From: Chaunax sp. Z400
Lineage: Eukaryota > Chordata > Actinopteri > Lophiiformes > Chaunacidae
DNA: 64,000 nucleotides
NCBI GenBank assembly: GCA_037577475.1
Contig: CM075192.1
Coordinates: forward strand, 9,773,908-9,837,907
Direction of reading: 5' to 3'
In this document: piece after piece, positions 25,201 through 36,421 of the stretch
Layout of the letters: each line of letters opens with the position of its first letter
How positions within the stretch are numbered: position 1 is the stretch's first letter
Position numbers and translations under genes: made by a program
The notes under the pieces: model-generated
Seen by the model: the letters and a program-made list of their open reading frames with translations, nothing else
The model's database searches: none
Told to the model about the DNA's origin: nothing

Positions 25201-28154
25201 CAAGTTAAATCAGGACTTGTCACTAAATGTGATCTGCCTCCACTGTGCAATGCGCCATAACAACTGTAACATCTGTTAGAGTTCTGGCCATCAGCATCAT
25301 CAGCATCCCAACTGCCTGGTCACATAAGTTTTGCTGAAGTCGTGTCATCATCGGTTGTTTCTGTAGGATATTAATTTTGCCTGGGTTTTTATTGCCATGG
25401 TACAATCATTCACAAAAAAATCACACCACCACCCTCATTTACTCTGAAAAGCACCAATGACTGTTATGGCTATACTAACTGATGGTTATACATGACCATG
25501 TTTTGGATTTGAGTACTTAAAAAAGTAATTTCTATGTATCACATGTAATCAATCAATAGATTAGGGCTAGTGACAGGAAAATATTGGGGTCTTAAAAATA
25601 TGCGTTTTTAAAGTTGCTCAGTATAATCACAACACTTACTAACATTAGTGTTTACCGAAAACTACAGGGTGGATATGTCTTAAAGACGCTAGTAAAGCAG
25701 CACAGCACACAGAATAAGCAAGCGGAAACATCAGCTAGGTCAGACCAGCATGTTTTATTAACTGCATATCTGTAATGTCAGAGTTACCGTTGAAAATGGC
25801 AGCAGAGAGAAACAATTTTGTATACCTAGAAGTTACGTTGCTTTAGAGCAACGTCACAATGATTAATCCCATACAATAAAAATCTTTATAGAATTTCTAC
25901 ATTGTGAACATAGAAATGTATATTGTTCAGCTGCAGTCCACAATGCTTAAGTGCTACATTTCAAAGTAAAGATTCAAAGTCTTGTTTGCTGAGCGCATGT
26001 GTGCCAATACCACATCTGTATGAGCCCATTGGTTTTCTCTGAACAGTGTCTTTATGTGTTGCAGCGCCACACGCTCTAATTGGAAGGTGTATGCTGGAAT
26101 GGTTTCCCTGTACGCACTAACTAAGCCGTACCTGGTTGAGAAGATCATAGTGAATCAGAACTACAACACCGTGACTAATGATAACGACATTGCTATCCTC
26201 AAACTTTCATCTTCAGTTGATTTCAATGGTCAGTCACAAATTGAGTTTATTAAATTAATATTTAATTCTCCTTTCGTAATTCAGGGTGCTGGCAGATTTA
26301 GTCCTCACATCTGCATAGACTGTCATGGTGGAAATTTTAATCTGAAAAGAATGACTCTGTGGAGGTCAATAATGTTTTACTATTAACTGTCAGTCCATGG
26401 TTCCAACAATGTTACATTAATCAACCATTTTAATTCAAACTGTGTACTTTTAACATGAAAAGTGATTTAATATCTGAAAATCAAAACAGACTTTGGTCGT
26501 CAAACAGTGAGGATCTAACATTAATGATGAAATGTTTACGAAATACAAAACAAAAGCTAACATTGTAACAAGGGTAAAGCAAATCAACAGGAGGGTGACG
26601 ACCATGGAAAATGTTTTCTTTTGCTGTTGTGTCTCTGCGAGTCCACAGTCATACTGACAAACTGATTTATCCAGGTGTGTATGTGTGAGTGCACGGGGTT
26701 GGTGGCATGGTTGCAAAAGTTAAATATTTCTTTTTGTGTTACAGAAACACAAAATCTTCTGCCCGCTTGTCTGCCAACCTCTGGCAAGGAATTTGCAGCA
26801 GGAACCAAATGCTGGACTACAGGTTTTGGCAAAACCCATCCCTCAGGTATGTTGGCATATGGAGCTACAGTAATATTCTAAAATTGTTTATTTTATTGGA
26901 TACCTATAATACTTCCACTGTGGCTGCTTTAGGTTCGTTAAAGTTTCAGTCCCTGTTTATTTAGTTTTGTTTGATTCTTTTTTTGCATTTGACAGGAACT
27001 ATGTGAATTGTATGTTTTAAAAGGTTACTCTTGGGTCTAGGAATATATAATTGTTGTTTGCCCACTTACTGCCTAGAAGGCAGACATAGTAATGTGCATA
27101 AAGACCAGATCAGACCACACATGCATATTTTATTCCCTCTGTTTATTCAAAAACGTATGTGTAGATACGGAATTTATGTGTTTTTAGCATCCCTGGGGTA
27201 AGTCATGTCATTAATTCATGGTATTAATTGAATACTAAATTGAACTAAATGATACAATAACAAACACCTGCGTACATTCAATACAGGATCACAGATCTGG
27301 TGCATATATTGATCTTTATTAGGTGGTCAAACGGCTGGATTACAATTGAGAATCAACAACAAACAGCTCTAGAGAGCAATGTCAGTCAGATAGTCATCAG
27401 GGGAAATACAGGCAGGTTGAGCGAACACATAATAAAGTCTGACCCCCCTGCTGGAACATAGGAAATCTGCCAGAGAATGACTTACTGTATGTTGTTTCCA
27501 TACTTAGGTGGATATGGGCAAAGTTTAAAATTTATTCAGACATTATTTTGACACATTTTACAGCCTTGTTTGGAAAATGAAGGGGTGTATTGTTCTCTTT
27601 AATACAGGCAGTTCCTCCAAAGTCCTGAGGGAGGTAGATGTGGACATCACTGGTGATGAAACGTGTAACAGCACCAATATGTATAATGGCGCAATCACCG
27701 AGAACATGATCTGTGCTGGATACCCGAATGGAGGCAAAGACTCCTGTCAGGTGAGCATCAAGTATCAAGGGACAGTCATCAAATGAATGTACGTTGTGCT
27801 TTTGCAAAAACATCCAGCGAACTCTAGAGTAAAACTTGTTAACAAAGAATGAACTGTTATTTCCAGGGGGACAGTGGTGGACCGTTGGTGTGTCAAGAGA
27901 ACACCGGTTGGTCCGTGGTGGGGATCACCAGCTGGGGAGAAAGTTGTGCTAAAAAAAACAGGCCTGGCGTTTACACTAAAGTCAGCCGTTTTTTGCCATG
28001 GATCTATCGCACTATGCAGGTAATAATTGATGGAGCTGAGATTAGTAGTGTAGAAAAGCATGTCTGACATCCAAATGATTTAGATTTACTGTAGGTCACA
28101 TGTTTTTCACCATCTCAACTCTCCCTATGCCTCCTACAGCAAAGCAGGCCGTGA
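19283..28154 (+). CDS. tmprss13: Type II transmembrane serine protease 13
   Basis: Membrane-anchored trypsin-like protease. Coding exons: 19283-19300, 21624-21777, 21899-22009, 22260-22427, 23219-23342, 23808-23906, 24008-24051, 24157-24319, 26065-26228, 26745-26846, 27608-27750, 27867-28019, 28140-28154; phases agree throughout, 485 aa. Layout: Pro/Tyr-rich cytosolic tail (NDPPPPYYSSD) to about 78, membrane segment 79-95, LDL-receptor class A-like module ending C150 (CDG..DCPLGTDEENC), SRCR module about 151-239, then the protease. The activation site is K249/I250 (STSK-IVGG). The triad is His290 (SAAHC), Asp335 (DNDIAILKL) and Ser433 (GDSGGP). Asp427 in KDSCQ sets trypsin-like Lys/Arg specificity. 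Cys241 and Cys357 likely form the bridge that keeps the protease attached after cleavage. Exon 1 (MEKHDL) is the least certain: a short in-phase ATG exon with a GTAGGT donor. Identity against other TMPRSS members rests on the Pro/Tyr-rich tail and synteny. Confidence 0.92.
22755..23078. mobile_element. 324-bp MITE with long terminal inverted repeats (tmprss13 intron 4)
   Basis: The left end CAATCCCATTTCCAGAAAAG and the right end (reverse-complement CAACCCTGTTTCCAAAAATG) match over roughly 75 bp. The match includes ACACTGTGTAAAAT/ACGTTGTGTAAAAT and CAGAATGCGATAATTTGC/CAGTATGCAATGATTTGC. This text is a familiar high-copy fish non-autonomous DNA transposon. The superfamily is uncertain. It lies wholly within intron 4. 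Confidence 0.85.
24503..25625 (-). mobile_element. Tc1/mariner-like transposon relic with both inverted repeats
   Basis: Left end TATACTGAGGAACAGTAAAAACG (given in parts: TATACTGAG, G, AACAG, TAAAAACG) and the reverse complement of the right end, TATACTGAGCAACTTTAAAAAC, form terminal inverted repeats about 1.12 kb apart. TA lies at both outer edges. Between them on the minus strand is a broken Tc1-type transposase (see the pseudogene entry). It lies in intron 8 of tmprss13. Confidence 0.88.
24817..25260 (-). pseudogene. Broken Tc1-like transposase
   Basis: The minus strand carries Tc1 transposase landmarks in order: QWRQITFSDKS with an in-frame stop just after it, FNLHRANGRRRVNRHHGE, GGGVMMWGAIANGWRSDLVH and GTLTAIRYRD. 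After that, frameshifts scramble the C-terminal DDE region, although a diverged SPDLNPI-type stretch is still traceable near 24850. The combination of an internal stop and frame changes means it cannot make transposase. The N-terminal DNA-binding part toward 25600 is too decayed to read. Confidence 0.85.
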
Positions 28155-31100
28155 ATCTCTTTGTCTCCTGCTGATGGTCTACTTCACCTGCCACCCCAGT
28201 GAACCATGCACTATGAAGTCATCTCATAGGGATGGATGGGTTTGCACATTAACAAATGTAACTGATGAGAAGATACTGTAGACAGAAAGACAGATAAATG
28301 AATGGTTGCATACCGGTTATGGGGGAGTTTCAGCAGGACAAAACGCACAACTCAAACACAGTACCTCTGTCACAGTGTTCTGTTTAATCTCTAATAATCC
28401 TCTTGCATGTATGTGTATTATCTGGACCTTACACATTTATTAATGCACTGATTTCAGTCTTGCACACTTGATTTTATTTTCATGTTTCTTGGTGTTTCAG
28501 TCATCCTGTACATTTACGTTTACCTACCTGATATGCAAGCTTTAAAGATGTTTGGCCTTCTCTAGTGTGTTCTCTGCCAATGGACAGTCTATTTTATCAT
28601 GATCTACCCAGTTGGTTAGAGAATGATGGTCTTTAAAAATGATTTACGAGTGTAGGGGTGTGTTTCTTTTCTCAGGGACACATATTAACATATCAAAATT
28701 AGAAAGCACTCAGAGGGTGTAAACCTCCCAAGACAGCTCAGTTTCCCCATTATGTCATTGCACCTAACATGATACTGTAGCTTGAGCTCAAAAAAACTCT
28801 TGACTCCTTGACCCCTAGAATATGCAATTGCTTTGGTATCATAATTATTTTGATAGTTTTTCAAGAAGAAAAAAATCTCACTACTAGCAGTATTCTTCGG
28901 GATCTAGCTCAGTAACTAGTGAAGACACATGAAATTTGACAATTTGATCTTAGTTGTAAGTCTGTAGCATTTTATTATTTGTTATCTCACTGCGATGAAT
29001 TTTCCATGAGCCCTATAAATTTAAACATTCTGGATCATCGGATCTAGACTATTACTTGGCTCCAGATCATCGTGTAAATCCTTTGAGGTTGTCATTGGCT
29101 AATTTTTGTCCAAGCATTATAGATATTATGCATGAAATTAGAGCAAAAATCATGTAATCGCTCCTATCCCACAAGGGTAAGGAGGCATAATGCATTCTGC
29201 ATTCTGCCTTGTTTTTCTGAATTAACGAGATTGTTTTCTTGTAATTTTTTTCTCAAGTGAATGCATTACGCTTCCGTACAAGGTTAAAGAATCCTTTATT
29301 TAATCCAAATGATGATCCACCACCAAAATCGAACGGATTGTTCCATCGGCTTTGCCATATCTCTCCAAAAAAAATCCATTACAATCTGTTGATAACATTT
29401 TGAGTAATCCTGCAACCAAACCAATGCTGGCAATAACATCATCTCCTTGGTGGAGATAATAATAATAAGATAAACAGACTTCGTAATAAGAAAGGACACT
29501 TAAAATATTCACTTTGTGAAGGTAGAGGGCAGTATGACCCTTGACTCCCTTATCGAGCTTCCACTCGGTCTGTGCACCTAAATCTCCTTTAATTTATGAA
29601 ATTGTTCAGAAATTGTCCTGACATTGTGTAACAATATGTGTGTTCTTTCTGATTAATATTTATGTTTATTTGCTATTTTACCCAACAGAATTTCCTATTT
29701 GTCCAATGAGATGAATCAGCATTATACACTGAGCATTCATAAAATAAAGATCAAGGAAAATTGTTATCGTGGAGTCAATCAATCATGTATACAATCACAC
29801 AAAAGAGGCTGGCTTTCTGCTGCTGGTCTCAGGCAGCTGTGTGTGCGTGTGTGGGAGAGAGAGGGAGATAAAGGCAGAGGGAGAGGGAGGGAGATAGACA
29901 GAGGTTTCAACGCACTGAATAAGCAGTCACTCAAGGAGTCTATCCATCACATTCGTTTTTCCAGGTCGAGCTGATGTGCAGTGTGCACATATTGACAGAT
30001 GAGATTATCTGTAACAAAAGCCTTGTGAGACTAACTAATTGATTTTTGTTGGTGGATTTCAGCCGGAGAAGAGGTAAGTTCATAAACGTGCATATATTCA
30101 TCTCTTAGATGGTGTTATTGTTGTTTTTAGAAATATGCATTGGAGTGGGGCGCACATTTTATCATAATATCAACATCTTATTTTGAGCGCAGATGTCAAT
30201 GTAAGTAAATCGTGCAACTACAAGGATTTTCAGCGGATCATGCAAATATCTTAATTATTTTACGCCAACATGTTTGCAGTGATATGCTGGACATGGTCTC
30301 ATTAACTTGCATTGCCATTTAGCATAGCGTGCTGTTTACCAACGCTGTAGAATGAGGGTGTGTCTGTTTGCAGATACAGATCAGAAGCTTACAACGCGTG
30401 TGACCATTACATTTTCTTTTTTTACGCGGCTGCCATCCTTAGCAATGTAACGGCAGGCTGAGATGAAAAAAACATGTCGTGCATGATGTCATTGATGTCA
30501 TTGTTGTCATTGTGAGCGATCGCTCGTTTTTCTGCTCCGTCTGATGATCCACAGGTTGGATGTGCAGACGTCACACATCAAATGCTGAAATATGTCTGTC
30601 GCGCCATTGTTTATTGTGAGTCGGTCAGGGACACTTGGCGGAGCCATTTGGGCTGTGCGTTCACATCAAATGGAGAGGTTATCCGCGTATTGTTGTTTGT
30701 CACAAAAAAGGCGCTCAATGTCCAATCGTCATCTCCTACAGATGACGTATGTAGGCCTATTTACAGTATATGCATTTATGGATTTATATGCCAATTTGAC
30801 TTAGAATTCCTGCCGACTTTAAAGCTGCGTGCCACACCCCTTTCTCCTCATTTGTTCTTGTAATATGATATGCCATCTCAACCTATTATTTGGAGACAGT
30901 TACTATGGAGATAGCTGGATATTATGGACCGTGATCATGATGAAACATAATTTGGCCGATATAGGTCACCAAGTTGTTGTTTTTTTCAAAAGAGACTTGC
31001 TGTGTGACCTATTTAGCTGCTCCACATATGTATTGATGTTGAAAAATAGGGAATAGCTTTTTAAATTTACAGACTACTTAGAAGCCTCCCAGTCATTCAT

Positions 31101-32320
31101 CAAACAGATGTCCTCTCCGAATCCAGCACACAAGCCTAGAGTGAAATGTGGACACTTTGTGGCAATAATGCCAACCAGCCTTACATTTAAACCCTGATAA
31201 CTCTAAAGCCACAATGAGAGAGTGTTTTTTTCATGTCAAAAACATTTTAAAAAAACATACAATGGACACTAGTTCTCCTCTCATGATATTGTCTGTGTTT
31301 TCCATTATTTAAATGAAGCTGTGATTTTAGATGTATTTGTTACAAAAATCTGTCACACTGATCTTAAATTTGTCTGAGACTCAAACTTTTCCCAATGATG
31401 TCAAAAGGTTGGATCATTATTTTATCATGTCTCATTGACTGCTGCCTGAGTCTGCTTTATTGTCTCACCGCCCTCCTTTTGGTTTTATTTTTTATTTGTT
31501 TTTTTATTTCATCACATTTTCTGACCTTACTTTTAAATGTGTCATTCATTTTCTACTGGACCATCTCATAAAGGAAACTGCCCTTCCCCTGCCTTCTCTC
31601 CTCAACGATATCACCTCTGCATGCCCTTCACCTTGTACTCTCCTGCCAGATAATGTCTGCTAATCCCCCTTTCTCACAGCCCTTTCCTTGTCCCCATATT
31701 ACAGAAAACAGCCTCCCTACCTGCTATTTCATTGTCCTCCCCAAACAGATACAGTTGTCCTGCCTGGTCTTTTCTTGTCTTTTTCTTTCAAACAAAGACA
31801 GGCTAGCAGTCAAACCTAATATTGGTAAACAGTGGTGCAAATATGGAAAGATGGAAAGGCAATTGCAGATTCCATGTATCATACCTATAGAGAAAGGCTG
31901 CAGTTGAAAAACTGAATGGTACATTATAAAAGTCAATGCCATACTGCATGAGACACATTTAACACTGATTTACTAATGATTAAACATATAAAATACACTC
32001 CCACTGAAGAGATTCATATTGCACTCTAACAAAAGTGGTATTCTTCATCGTGATCTCATTATTCTCTTTATTCATGTGGGGGTTGAAATTATTGGTTTTA
32101 ACAAATATGCAACAAAATATTGTAGAAGAAGAAATTGTGGTACACAATTGCCAAAGGTATGTGTAAAGGCCTTACACTGTCACATTACATAAATAGTCAA
32201 CTAGAGAGGGGCCTCTCAATTACAACAATGAAAACAAGACGCAGTTTGATGATGTAGTGAAGTTGTTGTCTTCAATCTTAAAGATGGTGGCCCAGACGTG
32301 TCCAACCAAATCCAATAACC

Positions 32321-32812
32321 ACAACACAAATGTAAAAGTCACAAGGCAAATGTAAAAGTCACAACACAAATGTAAAAGCCATAACACAAATGTAAAAGCC
32401 ATAACACAAATGTAAAAGTCACAAGGCAAATGTAAAAGTTACAACACAAATGTAAAAGCCATAACACAAATGTAAAAGCCATAACATAAATGTAAAAGTC
32501 ACAAGGCAAATGTAAAAGCCATAACACAAATGTAAAAGTCACAACACAAATGTAAAAGCCATAACACAAATGTAAAAGCCATAACACAAATGTAAAAGTC
32601 ACAAGGCAAATGTAAAAGTTACAACACAAATGTAAAAGTCACACCACAAATGTAAAAGTCACAACGCAAATGTAAAAGTTACAACACAAATGTAAAAGTC
32701 ACACCACAAATGTAAAAGTCACAACGCAAATGTAAAAGTCACAACACAAATGTAAAAGTCACAAGGCAAATGTAAAAGTCACAAGGCAAATGTAAAAGTC
32801 ACACCACAAATG
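32321..32812. repeat. 20-bp minisatellite, about 24.6 units with higher-order order
   Basis: The exact 20-bp period is built on TGTAAAAG plus a variable 12 bp. Five unit types are distinguished by the spacer: ACAAGGCAAA, ACAACACAAA, ATAACACAAA, ACACCACAAA and ACAACGCAAA. The left part repeats a four-unit block and the right part a three-unit block (ACAACACAAA, ACACCACAAA, ACAACGCAAA). A degenerate unit at 32301-32320 may be the founder. Open frames on the minus strand are repeat artefacts, because 20 bp changes frame at each unit. Confidence 0.97.
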
Positions 32813-33130
32813 CTTATTTATAAGCATACATTTTCTCCAAATAGATATTTTATATGGAACAACAGGGATGTGTGTTACAAAAAGAAATCTTTATTTTTAG
32901 ACAATTGGTTCAGGAATGGTACTGTACTGGTAATTCAGCTCTTCAATAAGGAGGGAAAGCTTTTTGGTTACCAGGAATTTCTCCGCCATTATAAGATCCC
33001 AGTGAGCCCTAACATTCCATCTGGTGTAGTCATGCTCTTTAAGGGTTATAACTTTCCACCTGCTGTGACACCTTTGTTTGATCCAGTTGAGACACCTGTA
33101 GGAAAATTATGTTTTATATACACTTCTTAA
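32812..33130 (+). pseudogene. LINE (L1/Tx1-type) ORF2 C-terminal fragment
   Basis: An open stretch of about 106 codons reads IWNNRDVCYKKKSLFLDNWF, then GTVLVIQLFNKEGKLFGYQEF and IPSGVVMLFKGY. This has the pattern of the region downstream of the reverse transcriptase in fish L1/Tx1-type ORF2 proteins (WN...Y.GKSLF...W...GI..V.DLF...G...SYEEF). No start, upstream reverse transcriptase or downstream tail is present, so it is a fragment. It abuts the last minisatellite unit directly. Confidence 0.7.
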
Positions 33131-35451
33131 AACCTACTTGTTGAAAATGTCACAAAGTGTTTAGTTGCATGAGAATTTCTGAGAACTTGCAATAATTAAT
33201 GTCAATAATAAAGCAGACCCTCTTGGTAGGTATAGCATAATTGTATACCTCACTTTTCCTTAAACTGAGAGACATTCATTGTGGTGTAAAGGGAATTCCA
33301 ATATTTTGAGTTTGACTGATTGCTGAGTCTTTAACCTCAGACTAACTTACTTTCCACCAGAATCAGTGGAGGTTGTCCAAAAGGCCACTTAACCCTAAAT
33401 ACATGCAGGGATATCTATGCCATTAACATGCCTCTTAGTGTGAAGAGACCCCTCTCCATCTACCAGCAGAGCCTTATCTTTCCTTCCAGTCATTCCATTA
33501 GTCGACATTAACAGATCCCATCCCTACTCCGCCGGTACAGGAGAGCATCCGGCTGAACACACACTCGGGGGTGAGAGAGTAGCTTCCTCATGCACAGTTT
33601 GTATTTCCAAATTATGGTGTGTGTTTTTTGCATAAAAACTTTTTTATTTTGGTGAAAATGGTGTGGTTGCCTTGTGTTGTTCTCACAGAAAACAGTGACA
33701 GAAGGGCAAGTGTGACAATCAGTAGACTGCACTTTTTATCTGTCTATCCATCTTGCTGTCTGGTTAGATATAAATAGGTTTTCACACCGGTTTGGCAGCA
33801 TGTGATGACTGACAGACAAGGAGGAGGAGGGCTAAAAGGAGAAAAGAGAGAGTTAAAGGAGACCCCTGTTGCAATATCTCATTCTGGTAGCCATATCCTC
33901 TGTGATTTGAGATTTTAGTGATGGCATTAACATTTAAAACATTAAGTTTAGCTTCTTTTAATAAGAAGAAACTTTAAATTTCACTTCATGACAAGATATT
34001 TCTGTTATTTTGATAGTTCCTTGTTAAATTATGTTTCTAATAACATATGATGTTATCTTGCTATATGAAACGTATAGATAGATATAACTCTCTCATAATT
34101 AGAAAAATAAACATCTCATTAAAACAAACGTTTCTCAAATCAGGGATATTGTCGCCCGGACAAAATGAGCACCATCAGAAGGCGCACCATCAACCCATAA
34201 CTGTATCTGTACTGGTTATCCTGTGTAGGTTAACATTAGTAGGCTTTGGTAACGGTAGATGCCATTAGTATAATACCCTACATAGGCCTTCTGTTGCTCC
34301 TTTGCCATCTTGTGTCCCATTATTTTATAAAAGTCCTAGATACCAGTGTGTTTCTCTGGTCATTTTTAGGGCTCACACATCAAATATACAACAGAGCACC
34401 AATGTACAAATAGCATCCAGACAGGAAGGCTACAGTCAGTAGTTCAGCTAATGACTTTAATGGACTCTGTTCATTTAAGTGCACTATATCCCCTACCACT
34501 CATGCGGTTGAAGACAGACAAACAGCCAGGTAGGTAGATGGACATAAATGGACCTATTCAATCAGAGAGCCAGTTTGGCAGATGGATGGAAATAAACAAA
34601 GGCCTATAAGTAGACAGGTGGACAGCCAAGTGGTACTTTCATACACAAAGGATAAAGCCTGATCTAAATAGAGCCCCTCTTTTTTTTACTTTGAAATGCT
34701 GCATCAAATTGCATTGCTGCCAAATCATGTTACAGTCTATATTCTCCTGTACTGACCTATTACTCAGAATGTTCTCTGCTAACCGCGGGCTAGAGGTACC
34801 AGACACTTTATTTGCACCGGAGGATTCGGCAGGAAATTAGACCACTCAGACATACTGATACATTCTCATCAGCTCTGCTTTGTGTACATGTACATGTTAG
34901 GAGCTCCAGTCATTCTTTTAAAAAAATATTACCTATCCTTTTAAAATCTGTCTTTGTGGGAGTTTTATTAATGGGACCTACACATTTGTTCAGATGTGAC
35001 TGAATGAAAGTAAAGGAAGAAATTGTAAAGTTTACTGTGAATCAAGTTGCAGAATGGGTTTTCCGATATAAGGGTTATAAAGTGCACATCATTAATTAGG
35101 TGCTTCCATTTGCCATAACATTATAACTATTTTTTAACCATGAAACTAACAAATATATTCAATTTTAACGTATACTTATATATAAATGGTTCATTGTCAT
35201 ATTAAAACAAGAATACATGTCTCCAGCCATTTCAGTGGGTCTGAGAGTCTTTACTTTGGAGCAGCCGTGCTTTTACCGAGATCTTAGTGTGTTAGAATGC
35301 TAACATGTTTGATGCAGATGTTTGGATTCGTAATGTTTACCTGATGGCTGATGGGAATGTTATTAGTTTTGCAGGTATTCAGGCATAAACCAAGGTGTTT
35401 AACTTTTGACCTGATGATGTTAAAGGATCACAAATTGTTGGAGGGGTGCAT

Positions 35452-35784
35452 GAATGTGCACTGTTGCCCCACAGCAATAAGGTCCTGGGTTCAAATCCAC
35501 CTGAGGACTTTTCTGTGTGGAGTTTGCATGTTCTCCCTGTGTCTGCGCGGGTTCCCTCCGGGTTCTTCCTCCCACCACCAAAAACATGCAATATAGGTGA
35601 ATTGGTGACTCTAAATTAACCGTATAGGCGGGAATGTGAGTATGAATGGTTGTTTGTCTTTCTATGTGTTGACCCTGTGATGAACTGGAGACTTGTCCAG
35701 GGTGAACCAGCTGGGATAGGCTCCTGCCCCCCTCCATACGACCCTGCACAGGATAATTGGCTACAGAAAATGGGTGGATGAATG
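35452..35784 (+). repeat. Teleost dispersed repeat, copy 2
   Basis: Runs from GCACTGTTGCCCCACAGCAA through GTGTGGAGTTTGCATGTTCT, CCCTGTGATGAACTGGAGAC and CTGGGATAGGCTCCTGCCCC to GAAAATGGGTGGATGAATG. Same family as 15074-15538, opposite orientation. This copy has no insertion at the point where copy 1 is interrupted. Confidence 0.85.
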
Positions 35785-36421
35785 TGTGTACAAAATTTCA
35801 TTGCAATCTATCAACCTCGAGGTGGTGCTGGAGGAAAAGTCCTGGGATCACCAGAGTCATTAGCGTCCATCAGCTGGGAACTATGAATGTCTGTGCATAA
35901 AGTCAGAGTGTCCATGCAAAAGATGTTGAAATATTTCAGACCATCATTGCCACCCCTGGATTCATGAATAGTTAAAAAGTCATCTGGGTGACATTCAACC
36001 TCCTCCAAATGTATTTCCTCATGCAAACTACACATTTTGTATGAGACGCATTGGTGTGTGTTCATTGAATAGTTTATGTGAAAGTAGGCCAAGGTTGTGT
36101 GATGTCCACAGGGAGGAGGGAGTAATCTCTGCCAGGAGAAGAGAACATGCAAGCAGTCTCTGAACATGGATAAAAATTATCCGTAGGCTTTTTACATCAG
36201 ACAAACTCCAGGGGTTTGGATGGAGCTGCTGCTGTGTGATGCTATCCCTGCTTTCACACACCACTGACTGTATATGTGACTGAACGTGTGGTGTCATAAT
36301 GAGTGTCACCGTCTGTGTGTCCTGGAGTAGTTTATCTCGCTCTAGCTGACCTCTCTTTTTTGGTCTTTCTTTCATTCCCTCTCTCCCCCTCCCTCTTTCT
36401 TACTGTATTTCAACAGTTGCC

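Larger units (their letters stand above)
28155..36421. other. Intergenic region between tmprss13 and fxyd6
   Basis: About 8.3 kb without a recognised coding exon. It begins with the tmprss13 3' UTR, for which no convincing AATAAA was found close by. Near 30064-30075 a TTTCAG...GAAGAG/GTAAGT arrangement could be part of an untranslated first exon of fxyd6, whose first coding exon is preceded by an acceptor (TTTCAACAG) at 36408-36416. This is only suggestive. The rest holds the 20-bp minisatellite, the adjoining LINE fragment and the second copy of the dispersed repeat. Confidence 0.5.

Noticed and set aside
32220..32629. Open frames with FYICVVTFTFVLWLLHL-like repeats, minus strand
   Set aside because: They arise from the 20-bp minisatellite, whose period cycles through all frames. 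No start context, splice sites or family match.
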